Part shown: in pieces, positions 33,807-45,200 of the stretch | How the letters are laid out: every line of letters starts with the position of its first letter | Numbering within the stretch: position 1 is the stretch's first letter | Assembly: GCA_031290395.1 (NCBI GenBank) | Contig: JAITNN010000018.1 | Span: 26,201-90,200, forward strand | Source of the DNA: Mycoplasmataceae bacterium | GTDB lineage: Bacteria > Bacillota_I > Bacilli_A > Mycoplasmatales > Mycoplasmoidaceae | Length of the DNA: 64,000 bases | Direction: 5' to 3' | Translations under genes and position numbers: made by a program | Notes under the pieces: model-generated | What the model was told of the DNA's origin: nothing | The model's database searches: none | The model's input: only the letters and a program-made list of their open reading frames with translations

Positions 33807-33824
33807 AATTTCTATTAATGATTA

Positions 33825-34478
33825 CTAACTCAAAATAATTTTTTGATAAGTTCAAGAATACAAGAAATAAACATAATTTACGCCTCAATCAATTATGTAA
33901 AAACTATTTCTTCCTTTGCGTCTATAATAAACGACATTAGTGTTTAGGCCTTTCATAATTGGTGGGTTGTAGCTAAAGGCAAAGATAGGTTGGGAATCTG
34001 TTAATTCTATTTTTTGATGATTAATCTTAAAATACAATTCTCAATATCACGTATAATCATAATCTAGCGGATGCGATGGAGCATTATCCAGATCATATTT
34101 CACATAAGCGTTAAAAGAAATATACATATCAGAATTTGTTTCATGTTCTCAGGAAATAGAGTAAATCCATATATCAAACTTTCCTCAACAGTCTGGATAT
34201 AATTCGGCATCCATTTTTAGTGAATAAAAAATGGAGTAGGCAACTTCCATATTTCATTGTTCCGTACTTCATGTTTCCATTCGTTCGTATATTTCTTGCG
34301 GTTCTGAGTATGATGGTGGTGATTGGTCAATATATTTATCGTATTTGGAGAGATCGTCATTAGATTTTAAATGAAATTTAATTTCGCCAATGTTTTGGAT
34401 AATTGCCGGCGGTATCGTAGTCATTAAAATAACGCCCCCACCTATAGTTAACAATGTGATTTTACTTATATTTTTCAT
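33825..34478 (-). CDS. Secreted or membrane-anchored hypothetical protein
   Basis: A 217-residue protein of unknown function. The N terminus MKNISKITLLTIGGGVILM is a signal anchor or signal peptide without a lipobox Cys. The rest is polar, rich in Trp and Tyr (at least seven UGA-Trp codons), and resembles a beta-rich extracellular domain. It ends just upstream of the eno promoter and starts five bases after the ezrA-like gene. Its signal region resembles that of the LRR protein in style (GGG plus hydrophobic residues). Confidence 0.6.
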
Positions 34479-34483
34479 TTCTG

Positions 34484-36205
34484 CTAGCTTACAATAATGT
34501 TATTGTTTTTGGCACTTGATAAAATGACCGAAACAGTTTCAATCATTTGGTCAATTGTATTTTGATATTGACCTTTTTGATATAGATTTTCAGCAATGGA
34601 TAATGATTTAGCAATTTCAGCGTGTTCATTACGATACTTATTTACATAATAAATTAATCTTTGGGCATAAATTTTTAGCGATTGGTTGTATGTAGCGGAT
34701 GTAATTAGTAAACTAGTTTGCTCGCGTATTTTAGTTAATTCATCATTGACAATGGCATAGTTTTGGAAATAATTAGTAGTCAATTGAGTTTGTAATTGAT
34801 CGATGTGCTCGATAATATTTTTAATAGTATTAATACCATTTTGATCACTAGCAGTGTGTTGTAATTTGATACCCAATAATTGTGCTAGTGTCAATTTAAT
34901 ATCGGCCAGCTCATCATTAATAGTGATGGAATTTTTATATTTTGCACCAATCTCGTCTATTAAATTATTTAATTGAATTTTAAATTCAATAACTTTGTTA
35001 CCCAATTCACGAATTTTATATAAAAAATCTGTTCTTTGAATTAATCTGTAATTAGTAAATTCATTTTCTAAATTTTGATAATAAAGGACAATGCCTTTCA
35101 TATCATTCACCAATTTTGTTGTCTTATTAATTATTGATGCATCTTTAATAGCACTAAAGTATTTTTGAATATTAGTGAAGGCATTATTTACATCATTAAA
35201 TTCTTTGTACAAAATAGTCACTTGATCTTTTAATGCCTTCATATCTTTTTGAATTAAAACATTAGTGCGATCACCTGCTTCAATTTTTAACAATGCCTCT
35301 GATAATTGTTTGCTAGCTACCATTGCGTTATTTTTAGCGGCTTTAAATGAAAGACTTTTTAAATTTCTTTCCATTAATGTAATATTGCTTGAGCCAGTGG
35401 CAAAAGCCGTTTCTACACTACTATAGTCAGTAGAAGATAAAATTTTCTCCGCAGAATGTAATTCATCCTTAATGCGTTTTTTTAACGATTCTAAATACAT
35501 CAAGATTTTGTCTAGTGTGTAAAGTTGCATTGTCACTTGATAAAAGTTGGAAACACGAGTATTTAATTCATGAAGTAAAATCAATAACTTATCATTATCA
35601 AACTTTACGACATATTGTGCAGATTGTGTAATAGTTTCTTTAATCATTTGCCCCATATTATCAAATACTTCATTGCTATATCTTAAAACTAAATTGAATT
35701 CATAAAAATGTGTGATTTCATCGGTAATCTTCCGATACTCAATTAATAAATCAGAAATATCTTTACTATATTGTGTGGCTGATACCGATACATTTCTAAG
35801 GTTATTTACCATACCGTCACATTTTGATAAATCATTTTTAATTTCTTTTGATAACTTATATGAACTTAAATATGAATAGCGAGAGTTGATTACTGTTAGT
35901 GACATTAATTTTTTACGAACAATTTCTAATTGTTGTTCGAAAATTTTCTTACCATCGGTAATTTGTGTCATTAGCATTTTCAATTGCACATTACTTTTTG
36001 CCAATACTTCTAAATACTTAAACTTATTGGCAGCTAAAAATTGTGCAATTTCGTTGTATCTCTCTTTTAGCTGATATTCATTTTGCAATAATTTACGATG
36101 AAAGAAAAAAACAATTGAGAAAAAACCAAAAACAATAATGAAAAAACTTCCAATAATTGTTAATGCTAAATATTCAGGATTAATGCCTCTAATTGCTGAT
36201 ACCAT
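34484..36205 (-). CDS. EzrA-like coiled-coil membrane protein
   Basis: A 573-residue protein. One transmembrane helix lies at about residues 13-36 (LALTIIGSFFIIVFGFFSIV), followed by more than 500 residues of predicted helical coiled coil with repeated QLxxL/NELxxI patterns. This is the layout of EzrA, the FtsZ-ring regulator of Firmicutes (one N-terminal helix and spectrin-like cytoplasmic repeats). The identity rests on layout and length (EzrA is about 560), not on motifs. Its TAG is followed closely by the secreted hypothetical gene. ackA is immediately upstream. Confidence 0.6.
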   Translation of the reverse strand: MVSAIRGINPEYLALTIIGSFFIIVFGFFSIVFFFHRKLLQNEYQLKERYNEIAQFLAANKFKYLEVLAKSNVQLKMLMTQITDGKKIFEQQLEIVRKKLMSLTVINSRYSYLSSYKLSKEIKNDLSKCDGMVNNLRNVSVSATQYSKDISDLLIEYRKITDEITHFYEFNLVLRYSNEVFDNMGQMIKETITQSAQYVVKFDNDKLLILLHELNTRVSNFYQVTMQLYTLDKILMYLESLKKRIKDELHSAEKILSSTDYSSVETAFATGSSNITLMERNLKSLSFKAAKNNAMVASKQLSEALLKIEAGDRTNVLIQKDMKALKDQVTILYKEFNDVNNAFTNIQKYFSAIKDASIINKTTKLVNDMKGIVLYYQNLENEFTNYRLIQRTDFLYKIRELGNKVIEFKIQLNNLIDEIGAKYKNSITINDELADIKLTLAQLLGIKLQHTASDQNGINTIKNIIEHIDQLQTQLTTNYFQNYAIVNDELTKIREQTSLLITSATYNQSLKIYAQRLIYYVNKYRNEHAEIAKSLSIAENLYQKGQYQNTIDQMIETVSVILSSAKNNNIIVS

Positions 36206-36206
36206 T

Positions 36207-37397
36207 CTATTTCTTCTTATTAATCATTTCTTCTACATCTTGAGCAATCATTAGCTCTTCATCAGTACGAACGCAATAAATTGGATAATGACTATTGTTG
36301 GATGATATTAATTTGTAATCACTATATTTATTGCTCAAGGTTTGTTCATCTAATAAAAGTTTAACAAGCTTTACATTGTTAATTGTATTTTTAATCACAA
36401 AGGTACTATTTTCACCAATACCAGCAGTAAAAACAATAGCGTCTACTTTGTCCTCTAGCTGATTTGCATAATCTACAATATAACGAGCTACGCGTCTGGT
36501 ATACATTTCTATTGTTAATTGAGCTTCAGGATTGTTAGCATTACATTTCGCTTGTAAATCACGCATGTCGCTTGAACCACACATACCTTGAACACCGGAT
36601 TTTTTATTTAACATTCCATCAATTTCGTCATTTTTCATACCTTGTCTTGCCAAATAAATGGGAATAGACGGATCAATATCACCACATCGTGTGCCCATCA
36701 TAAGACCTTCTAATGGGGTTAACCCCATACTAGTTGCATATGACATACCATTCTTAATAGCAGTGATGCTCGCTCCATTACCTAAGTGACACACGATGAG
36801 ATTCAATTTATCTTTATTAAGGATTGTTTGCATTTGTTTATTAATATAACGATATGAATTACCATGGAATCCATAGCGACGAATCGCATATTTTTTAGCA
36901 ATTGTTTGATCAATTGGATAAATGTAATTAACTGGTGGAATAGTAGCATGGAATGTATTATCAAAAGATGCTACACTGACAGCATGTGGCAATAGTTTTT
37001 GAAAAATTTCAATGACTGTAAGTTCAGGCTCATTATGTAGCGGAGCTAATTTAATATGCTCACGAATTTTTTCTTTTACTCAATCTGTTGTTTCCACACT
37101 AGAAGTAATTTCTGATCCAGCCAGTACCGTTCTATGGCCTACACCAACAATTTCGTTGAAGTCTGTAATAATTCGATATTTCTTTAATTGCTCTAAAACA
37201 CATTCAATTGCTTTTGTGTGATTAGGCATAGCGGCATCAAGATTAACTTCCTTATCATCAAACTTCATGCTGAAATGTCCATCAACGAAAATTCGCTCGC
37301 ATAACCCTGAAGCAATTACTTTGTAATTGTCTTTTTCAAATATTTTAAATTTAATGGAACTGCTCCCAGCATTAATTACAACTATTTTTTGTGACAT
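36207..37397 (-). CDS. ackA: Acetate kinase
   Basis: A 396-residue enzyme. It has VVINAGSSSIKFKIF, YGFHGNSYRYI, VCHLGNGASITAIKNG, GLTPLEGLMMGTRCGDIDPS and FTAGIGENS. It makes ATP from acetyl phosphate in the final step of fermentation. pta is not in this window. GGGGATTT precedes ATG 37397, and a TATAAT-like box lies about 35 bases upstream. One UGA-Trp. Confidence 0.96.
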
Positions 37398-37442
37398 AAA
37401 TCCCCAATTACCTAATTTGAACAAAATTATATATTTTTTTAC

Positions 37443-38060
37443 TTATAAGCCTTGATTAATTCTTCAAAGACAAAAACTAAAAATAGTGGAATACTCTGCC
37501 ATCTTATCTTTTACAGTTGCAGCCAACTTCTCTGTCACTTCTTTTACACCGTAGAGTTTCATTAAACCTAATCTAATTCCATAATCAGTTATCGGTAGCA
37601 TATCATTTCGATAGTATGTGAACATTAAAAGCATATCAGTAGTCCAATTACCTAAATATTTATATTTAGTTAATATTGTCCTAATTTCATCATTAGTCAT
37701 CTTCTCAAGTTTTTTCAAATTTAATTTCCCATCAATAATGTCATATGTTACTTTTTTAATCAAAGATATTTTTTGTGGCGATAGACCAACTGCACTTAAT
37801 TGTTCTGTATTGGCTTTCACAACTGCTTTTGGATTGATTTTTTTAAAATTAAGTACAAAACGATTTCAAATGCTATCAACAGCCGCACTATTTAGTTGTT
37901 GGCTAATCACAGAATGAATAAAACATTGGTAGTGATCTGGCATAATTCTTACCGTGAAAGGGTGTTTTAAATCCAAAAAACTTGCCAGTTTTGGCTCTCG
38001 CTTTATAAGTTCGCTAATTTGCTCCATTGGCACTGTCTTGTAAATAAAGAACTTCTTCAT
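37443..38060 (-). CDS. HhH-GPD DNA glycosylase (AlkA/MagIII-like)
   Basis: A 205-residue protein. FIHSVISQQLNSAAVDSIW is the typical first helix (the family has 'I..QQ.S..AA..I'). YKYLGNWTTDMLLMFTYYRN is the helix-hairpin-helix, and LPITDYGIRLGL carries the catalytic Asp of the GPD loop (ITDYG). It removes alkylated or otherwise damaged bases. The AlkA (3-methyladenine) class is likeliest. ATG 38060 lies seven bases after a TATAAT, so the mRNA is probably leaderless. The longer frame to 38105 would cover the promoter. Confidence 0.82.
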
Positions 38061-38067
38061 GCGAGTG

Positions 38068-38084
38068 ATTATACTATGTATAAT
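38068..38084. promoter_or_regulatory. Back-to-back -10 boxes of glycosylase and purB
   Basis: Minus-strand TATAAT (38068-38073) serves the glycosylase and plus-strand TATAAT (38079-38084) serves purB, only five bases apart. The two promoters must compete or be used alternately. Confidence 0.6.
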
Positions 38085-38105
38085 TAAATCGCTTTTAGGA
38101 GGCAT

Positions 38106-39398
38106 ATGATCCCACGTTATTCACGCAAAGAAATGGTTGATATTTGAACACCAGAAAATAAATTCCAAGCCTATCTTGAAATTGAAATACTAGCTTGTGA
38201 AGCGTGGAGTAAGTTAGGTATCATTCCTGCTAAAGATGTCGCTTTAATTCGCAAGCATGCTAAATTTAACATTAACAGAATTGATGAAATTGAAAAAATT
38301 ACTCATCACGATGTAATTGCATTTACAAGAAGTGTTAGTGAATCATTAGGTCATGAAAAACAATGAGTGCATTACGGATTAACATCTACTGATGTTGTAG
38401 ATACAGCTAATGCTTATTTATTAAAACAAGCTAATAAAATCATTTTAAAAGACTTGGAATTATTCATTGCTATTTTAAGAAAACAAGCAATTAAATATAA
38501 AAAAATACCTTGTATTGGTAGAACACATGGGATTCACGCCGATATTACTAGTTTTGGTTTAAAATGAGCACTTTGATATGACGAAATGAAACGCAACATT
38601 CAAAGATTTAAAAATGCTGCAAGTAATGTTCAAGTTGGTAAATTATCAGGAGCTGTTGGTAACTTTGCTAACAATGAACCATTTGTAGAAGAATATGTTT
38701 GCAAGCAATTAGGTATCAAACAAGCCAATATTGCTACACAAGTAATTCAAAGGGATGTACATGCTGAATATTTTGCAACTATTGCTCTAATTGGTTCCAC
38801 AATTGAAAAAATTGCTACAGAAATAAGACATTTACAAAGAACAGAAGTCCATGAAGTTGAAGAAATGTTTGCAAAAGGACAAAAGGGTTCTTCTGCTATG
38901 CCACATAAGCGTAATCCAATCGCTAGTGAAAATATTTGTGGCTGTGCTCGAGTATTAAGAGGTTATATGGTAACTTCATATGAAAATGTACCATTATGAC
39001 ACGAAAGAGACATTTCTCATTCTTCAACTGAGAGAATTATTTTGCCAGATGCTACCGAACTCTTAGATTACATGCTAACTCGTTATGCTAGTGTTCTAGA
39101 AAATTTAGTGGTTTATCCAGAACAAATGTTAAAAAACATTTATCTAACAAACGGAGTAATTTTTGCACAACGTGTTATGAATAAACTCATCGTTAAAGGT
39201 TTAACACGTGAAGATGCTTATGATTTAGTGCAACCGATTGCAATGAAGGCATATAACGAGAATATCTTATTTTATCGTTTACTATTAGAAAATAAAGAAG
39301 TTATGAAGAAAATATCTAAAGTAGATTTAAAGAATTGTTTTGACCTTGACTATTACTTCAAAAAAATTGAGTACATTTATAAAAAAGTAGGAATTTAA
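38106..39398 (+). CDS. purB: Adenylosuccinate lyase
   Basis: A 430-residue enzyme. It has [54 protein letters not shown] (catalytic His), and the superfamily signature [18 protein letters not shown]. It cleaves SAICAR and adenylosuccinate. In purine-salvaging mycoplasmas it serves the IMP-to-AMP step. TAGGAGG lies at ideal spacing before ATG. Many UGA-Trp codons. It overlaps nfo by one base. Confidence 0.96.
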
Positions 39399-40261
39399 TG
39401 TCTAACATTTTATTAGGTAGTCATGTTTCTATGACTAAACCTGACTATTTATTAGGGAGCGCTCAAATTGCAATGAGTTATGGAGCTAATACTTTCATGG
39501 TTTATACTGGTGCCCCACAGAATTCCATTCGAACTCCACTAAATTTATTGCATGTTGAAGAATTTAAATCTTACTTACGTAATCAGAACATTGATATTAA
39601 CAAAATCGTTGTCCATGCACCATACATTGTGAATCTAGGCACTAGTGATAAAAGAAAACATGCAATTAGTGTTCAAACACTTAAAACAGAAGTCTACCGT
39701 ACATTTGAAATAGGGTGTAAATTTTTAGTATTACATCCTGGTAATGCAACTGATACTAGCAGAGAAGAATCAATCAAAAATATTGCAGATGGTATTAATA
39801 AAATTAATGAAACTAATAATGGGGTAACCATTTGTTTGGAAACAATGTCTGGCAAGGGGAATGAAATAGGAAAAACATTCCAGGAATTAGCAGAAATTAT
39901 TAAGTTGGTAAAAAACAAACATTTAATTGGTGTTTGCTTAGACACTTGTCATATCAATGATGCTGGTTATGAAGATGCCAACATCGATAAGATATTGAAC
40001 GACTTTGATAAAACCATTGGCTTGAAATACTTAAAAGTAATACATCTTAATGATTCTAAAAATAAAATAGGTTCAAATAAAGATCGTCATGAAAATATTG
40101 GTTATGGCACCATTGGTTTTGATACTTTGCTTAAATATGTTTATGACAAGCGATTGGATGGTATTCCCAAAATATTAGAAACACCATACTATGATGGTAA
40201 ACCACTATATAAACAAGAGATATCTATTTTAAAAAATAAGAAATGAATTGATTATCGATAA
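39398..40261 (+). CDS. nfo: Endonuclease IV (AP endonuclease)
   Basis: A 287-residue TIM-barrel zinc enzyme. It has GSHVSM at the start, VVHAPYIVNLGT, LVLHPGNATDTSREES, ICLETMSGKGNEIGKTF, IGVCLDTCHINDAGYE and VIHLNDSKNKIGSNKDRHENIG, all metal-ligand segments. It cuts DNA at abasic sites, which fits next to the divergent DNA glycosylase. TGA at 40244 is Trp, so the protein ends WIDYR at TAA 40259. It is convergent with grpE and ends four bases from it. Confidence 0.95.
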
Positions 40262-40264
40262 CGA

Positions 40265-40906
40265 TTAACTTAGTTTTTTAACTACTATCACATTAGTTGG
40301 TTTAACTAAACGGTCGTAAAGTTTATAACCCTTAGATACTACTTTAGCTACTTTATGTTCGGCTAGTTGATCGCTATGTGTAAATTCAATACATTCCATG
40401 TATTCTGGGTTAAATTCATCACCAACAGAAACTTTTATTTCCACAATTCCTAAATCAGTTAATAAGTTTTTAAGCATTGTTAAAAACATTTTGAACCCCA
40501 TTTGATAATTAGCAATTTTTGGGTCACTTGGTGTGTGTGATAAAGCTAATTCAAATTGACTCACAATGTCAATTAGTTGACTTGCTTGTTTCTCAATGGC
40601 ATATTTTTTATGTGTTGCCAATTCTTGGTTAGCTTTATTAGTCAACTCATCAATTTTTCCTTTTAACAGCACATTTGCTTCATTAGCTTTTTGTGAGACG
40701 CGATTAACATAGTCTTGATTAATTTGTTTAATTTCAGTCTCTAGTTTATTGATATGTTCATCTTTAGCAACAACTGTATTGGTTAAATCCTGAACTTGTT
40801 TCATCAACTGTTCAATATCTTTAACTTCTTTTTCAGATGTTTCTTCAACTATTGGTATTTTTGTTTCTTCTACTGTTGGTTCGTGTTGTTCTTTGTGTTT
40901 TGACAT
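40265..40906 (-). CDS. grpE: Nucleotide exchange factor GrpE
   Basis: A 213-residue protein. A long acidic, coiled-coil N-terminal half precedes the beta domain: LSHTPSDPKIANYQMGFKMF, LTDLGIVEIKV, GDEFNPEYMECI, and VVSKGYKLYDRLVKPTNVIV, the usual C-terminal signature (GY.L.dRvlRpA.V.V). It releases ADP from DnaK. The TAA of dnaJ precedes its ATG by one base. No dnaK or hrcA is in the window. Confidence 0.93.
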   Translation of the reverse strand: MSKHKEQHEPTVEETKIPIVEETSEKEVKDIEQLMKQVQDLTNTVVAKDEHINKLETEIKQINQDYVNRVSQKANEANVLLKGKIDELTNKANQELATHKKYAIEKQASQLIDIVSQFELALSHTPSDPKIANYQMGFKMFLTMLKNLLTDLGIVEIKVSVGDEFNPEYMECIEFTHSDQLAEHKVAKVVSKGYKLYDRLVKPTNVIVVKKLS

Positions 40907-40907
40907 A

Positions 40908-42110
40908 TTAACCTAACTCCTTACTAACAGTATTATTAAATGCTTCAACATCTGGATTTGGTGAATTATTAATTTCTTTTAATTTGCTTAATTCAGAATG
41001 TGAATAATGTTTGGGTTTGGCATAAACAATAGTAATAACTAAATCTCCGTTAGCGTTGCCACTAAAGATTTTACGTTTAACATCTTTAATGCCATAACCA
41101 CTTACAGTGATTTCTTCGCCATTTGCGATATTAGACTTAATATCAATTTCTTTAATACCGTGTGGTGTCGGTATTTTAATTCTAGATCCCGTAATTGCAT
41201 CAATCGGATCAACTAATACATTGGCGTACAAAACATTATCTTTACGTTTGAAAACTCGCGAAGGTTGCACATAGATGGTTAAATCTAGATTACCAGTGGC
41301 GGTTTCTCACGAGTTACCTTTGCTTGGGAAACGTAATGTTGAACCGTTTTGCACACCTGCTTTAATTTCCAAATCAATTATTTCTTCGCGTTCGACAAAT
41401 TTACGTCCATGACATTGTGAACAAATTTTAGAAATGATTTTACCAGTACCTTGACAATCAGGGCAATATTCTTGTGATTCCATAACACCAAGAATCGTGC
41501 GGTGTTTAGTAGAAATTACACCAGTGCCATGACATCGTGGACAAGTTTTAATGTCGTTGGGACTGTCAGCACCACTACCGTGACACTTTGGACATTGGTG
41601 TTTAGTATTAATTTTTACTTTACGATTGATGCCTAAAACACTTTCTAGGAAAGTAACAGTTAAATTGGCATCAATATCTAATTCATATGGAATAGTGTTT
41701 TGCTGACGTTTTGAAGAGCGACGACGATTGCCACCACCATTAAACATTTGTTCAAAAATGTCACCGAAGCCTCCACCATCACCGCCGAATGAGAAGTGTA
41801 CTCCACCGCTGTTTCCACCACCTTGGCGTCCAAACATCTCGTTAAAGAAGTCAAATGGATTGCTACCACCAGTTCATCCTTGTTGGTTTAAGCCCTCATG
41901 ACCATATTGATCATATGTTGCACGTCGTTTTTCGTCGCTTAAAACTTCGTATGCTTCATTAATTTCTTTAAATTTTTGTTCGGCATCAGCTGCTTTATTA
42001 CGATCTGGATGATATTGCATCGCAAGACGTCTAAAAGCACGCTTGATTTCGTCTTGCGTTGCTTTTTTGCTAATACCTAACACATCATAATAATCACGCT
42101 TGGTAGCCAT
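40908..42110 (-). CDS. dnaJ: Chaperone protein DnaJ
   Basis: A 400-residue co-chaperone. The J domain has [20 protein letters not shown] and [12 protein letters not shown] (HPD). A Gly/Phe-rich stretch follows. The zinc domain has four CxxCxGxG-type modules ([32 protein letters not shown]), and the C-terminal substrate domain follows. It delivers unfolded clients to DnaK. TATAAT lies nine bases before ATG and a CIRCE-like operator lies upstream, so it is probably heat-shock regulated by HrcA together with grpE. Confidence 0.96.
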
Positions 42111-42119
42111 AGTGGGAAG

Positions 42120-42161
42120 ATTATATAAGATAAATTAGCAATCTAATTACTAAAGTGCTAA
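42120..42161 (-). promoter_or_regulatory. CIRCE-like operator and -10 box of dnaJ-grpE
   Basis: TTAGCAATC, nine bases, AAGTGCTAA (42135-42161) matches the CIRCE consensus TTAGCACTC-N9-GAGTGCTAA except for two positions in the left arm and one in the right. TATAAT on the minus strand is at 42120-42125. HrcA binding here would cover the -35 region. Confidence 0.75.
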
Positions 42162-42222
42162 TTTAAGTTCATAAAAATAATGTCGTATTTCTTATTTCTT
42201 AATTTTAGTAAATGAATTACTA

Positions 42223-45200
42223 TTAGTTAAACAAACTTAGCTGATTATCCTCATCAAGTGAAGTAGTAATACCTAATACATTGAAAGTCGCTAATGTGGT
42301 TTTAGAAATCTTAGATCGTTCTATCAAATCCGCTTTGGAAACGAATGGTTTAACTTTTCTAGCTTCAACAATCGAATGTGCAGCCGCATCACCTAGACCA
42401 TCTAAAGCAGAGAATGGTGGAATCAAATTCTTACCATCAATAATAAATTTCGTTGCTTCGGATTTGGCTAAACTAATGTTTTCAAATGCAAAACCACGAG
42501 CATACATTTCTAATGCCAATTCGTAGATAGTAACCAAATCTTTTTCTTTTTGTTTTACATCTTTTTTAGTAAGGTAAGATTTTAATCTTTCCTTAATATC
42601 ATTGAGTTTGTTGCGAATTTCATCTGGCCCTTTAATAATGGTTTGTAAATCAAAAACAGATGGTCGCACAGAAAAATAAGTTGCATAAAACGCCATAGGG
42701 TAATATATTTTGAATCACCCAATTCGTCACGACATCATAACATAAGCTGTTGCATGTGCTTTTGGGAATAAGTATTTAATTTTCTTACAAGCATTGGTAT
42801 ATCATTCGGGTACATCATTTTCATGCATCATAGTTTCTCATTGTGGTTTTAATGATTTACCTTTACGAACCGCTTCCATAATATGAAATGCAGTTGTATT
42901 ATCAATACCTTTATGCATCAAATAAATCATAATGTCATCCCGACAAGCAATGACTTCTGATAACTTCATCCCTTGATTTTCAATTAATTGATGTGCATTG
43001 TCTTCCCATACATCAGTACCGTGTGACAAGCCAGAAATACGAACAAGGTCTGCAAACGATTTTGGTTGAGCAATGGATAGCATTCTTCGTACAAATTGCG
43101 TGCCGAATTCAGGCAAACCAAATGATCCAACAGATTCTCCCAATAATAAACTATGGTCAATGCTCATGGAATCTAAAGAAGAATATAATTTCATAACTTT
43201 ATCATCGTGAAATGGAATATCATTTGGTTTAATACCAGTGATTTCTTCCAACATTTTTAAAGAAGTGGGATCATCGTGTCCTAGAATATCAAACTTTAAT
43301 AAATTATCATGAATTTTACTAAAGTCAAAATGTGTAGTGTATCAGCCAGAATTTCTATCATCGGCTGGAAAGTTGTATGGTGTAAAGTCGAGAATATCAT
43401 ATTCTTTGGGAACAATGATAATACCGCCAGGATGTTGACCAGTGGTTCTCTTAACATCCACACATTTAGAGGCAATTCATTCTATTTTAGCTGGTTTGAT
43501 AGTATCGTTCGGACTAACCATTTCAAAATACGATCTCGTATACCCATAGGCAGTTTTATCAGCCACAGTAGAAATAGTTCCAGCTCTAAATGTGTGGTGT
43601 TCTCCAAACATTTCTTTAATAAAATTATGGGCCTTAGCTTGGTAATCACCAGAAAAATTTAAATCAATATCTGGAACTTTCGGTTCTTTCTCAAATCCCA
43701 AAAAAGTTTCAAATGGTATGTCGTGACCATCACCAAACATTGGTTTACCACAAATTGGGCAATTTCTTGGCGGCAGGTCAAATCCATCGGCATGATTGGA
43801 AACGTTAAAATCTACATGCTTGCAAGCATTGCAATGATAATGTGGTTTCAGTGGATTAACTTCAGAAATACCTGCAAGATAAGCCACAATGGATGATCCA
43901 ACTGATCCTCTTGAACCTACGATGTATCCATCTTCCATAGTCTTTTTCACTAGCAAGTGACAAATTCAATAAATTACGGAATAACCATTAGATGTAATCA
44001 TTTTAAGTTCATGATCAATACGGGTTTTAATTTCTTCAGGGATTTTGTCACCATATAACCCATGTGCACTATTATGAACTAAGTTAATTAATTTATCATC
44101 AACGCCAGGAATATTTGGTCGATACGGTTTATCCTTCACTGGTTGTAAATTGTTTTCTACTTCTTCAATGAATTTATAAGCATTGTTAATAACAATATCA
44201 TTACGTATATGTTCATCTTTAACAAAACTAAATTCATCTAGCATCTCATCAGTTGTTCTTAGGTGCAAGTCAGGCATCACATCATTGTTATCTCCGTAAC
44301 GATATAAACGATGACTGCCACCACCAAGTTGCTTTGTGTGGACATATACTTTGTGGCCAATTGCATCTCACGGGTCTAAATAATAGGCGTCACTCACTGC
44401 GATAACTTTTTTATTAATATTGTTTGCTGTATCAATAATTTTTTGAATTGTTTTTTTAATATTAAGTTCAGTGATATCACCACGATTAGAAATATGCGCT
44501 AATGTTTTTGGTGGACTTACATAAATGTAATCATAAAACATCATTGCTAAGGCTAATTGATCATCCGTACCATTAATTGCAATATCCCAAATATCGCTTT
44601 CAGTGGGATGATTAGTAATAATTAGATTGCGACGATTGCTTTTTAAATCTTCAATATAAACTCTCGGTCGTTTATGTAAGTTATCCGTATGTGATGTCGA
44701 TACTAAACGATAAATGTCTTTGATGCCTTCTTGGTTACGAGCATATACTTCAATGAAGTTACCAAATTGGTGGTGATGAAGCTGCTTATTTTGTAATTTA
44801 GTATTTATGTCTTGAACATTATTAATACCAAGTTGTTTCATCTTATTAACCATCACCTGTCACACTTGGTATAAAACTTCAGCATCAAAATCAGCACGGT
44901 GAGCTGTAGATTCATCGTAACCAACTTTAGCATCTCGTGAAACAACACCTAAGTTATGGCGATTCAAATGAGTATTAATGGCATAAGATAAAGGAAGTGT
45001 GTCAATGATTGTATTGTGTAATGGTGCCATACCATTTTGCTGAAGTTTTTTATTAATAAAACGAATATCAAAGTTGAAGGCATTGTGAGCAATGATGGTG
45101 GCATCAGCAAAAAAAGTAATGATCTTCTTCAATATTTCTTTAATGGTGGGCTGTCCTGCCAACATGTCATCAGTAATGTGCGTTTTCTCTTTAATTTTGA

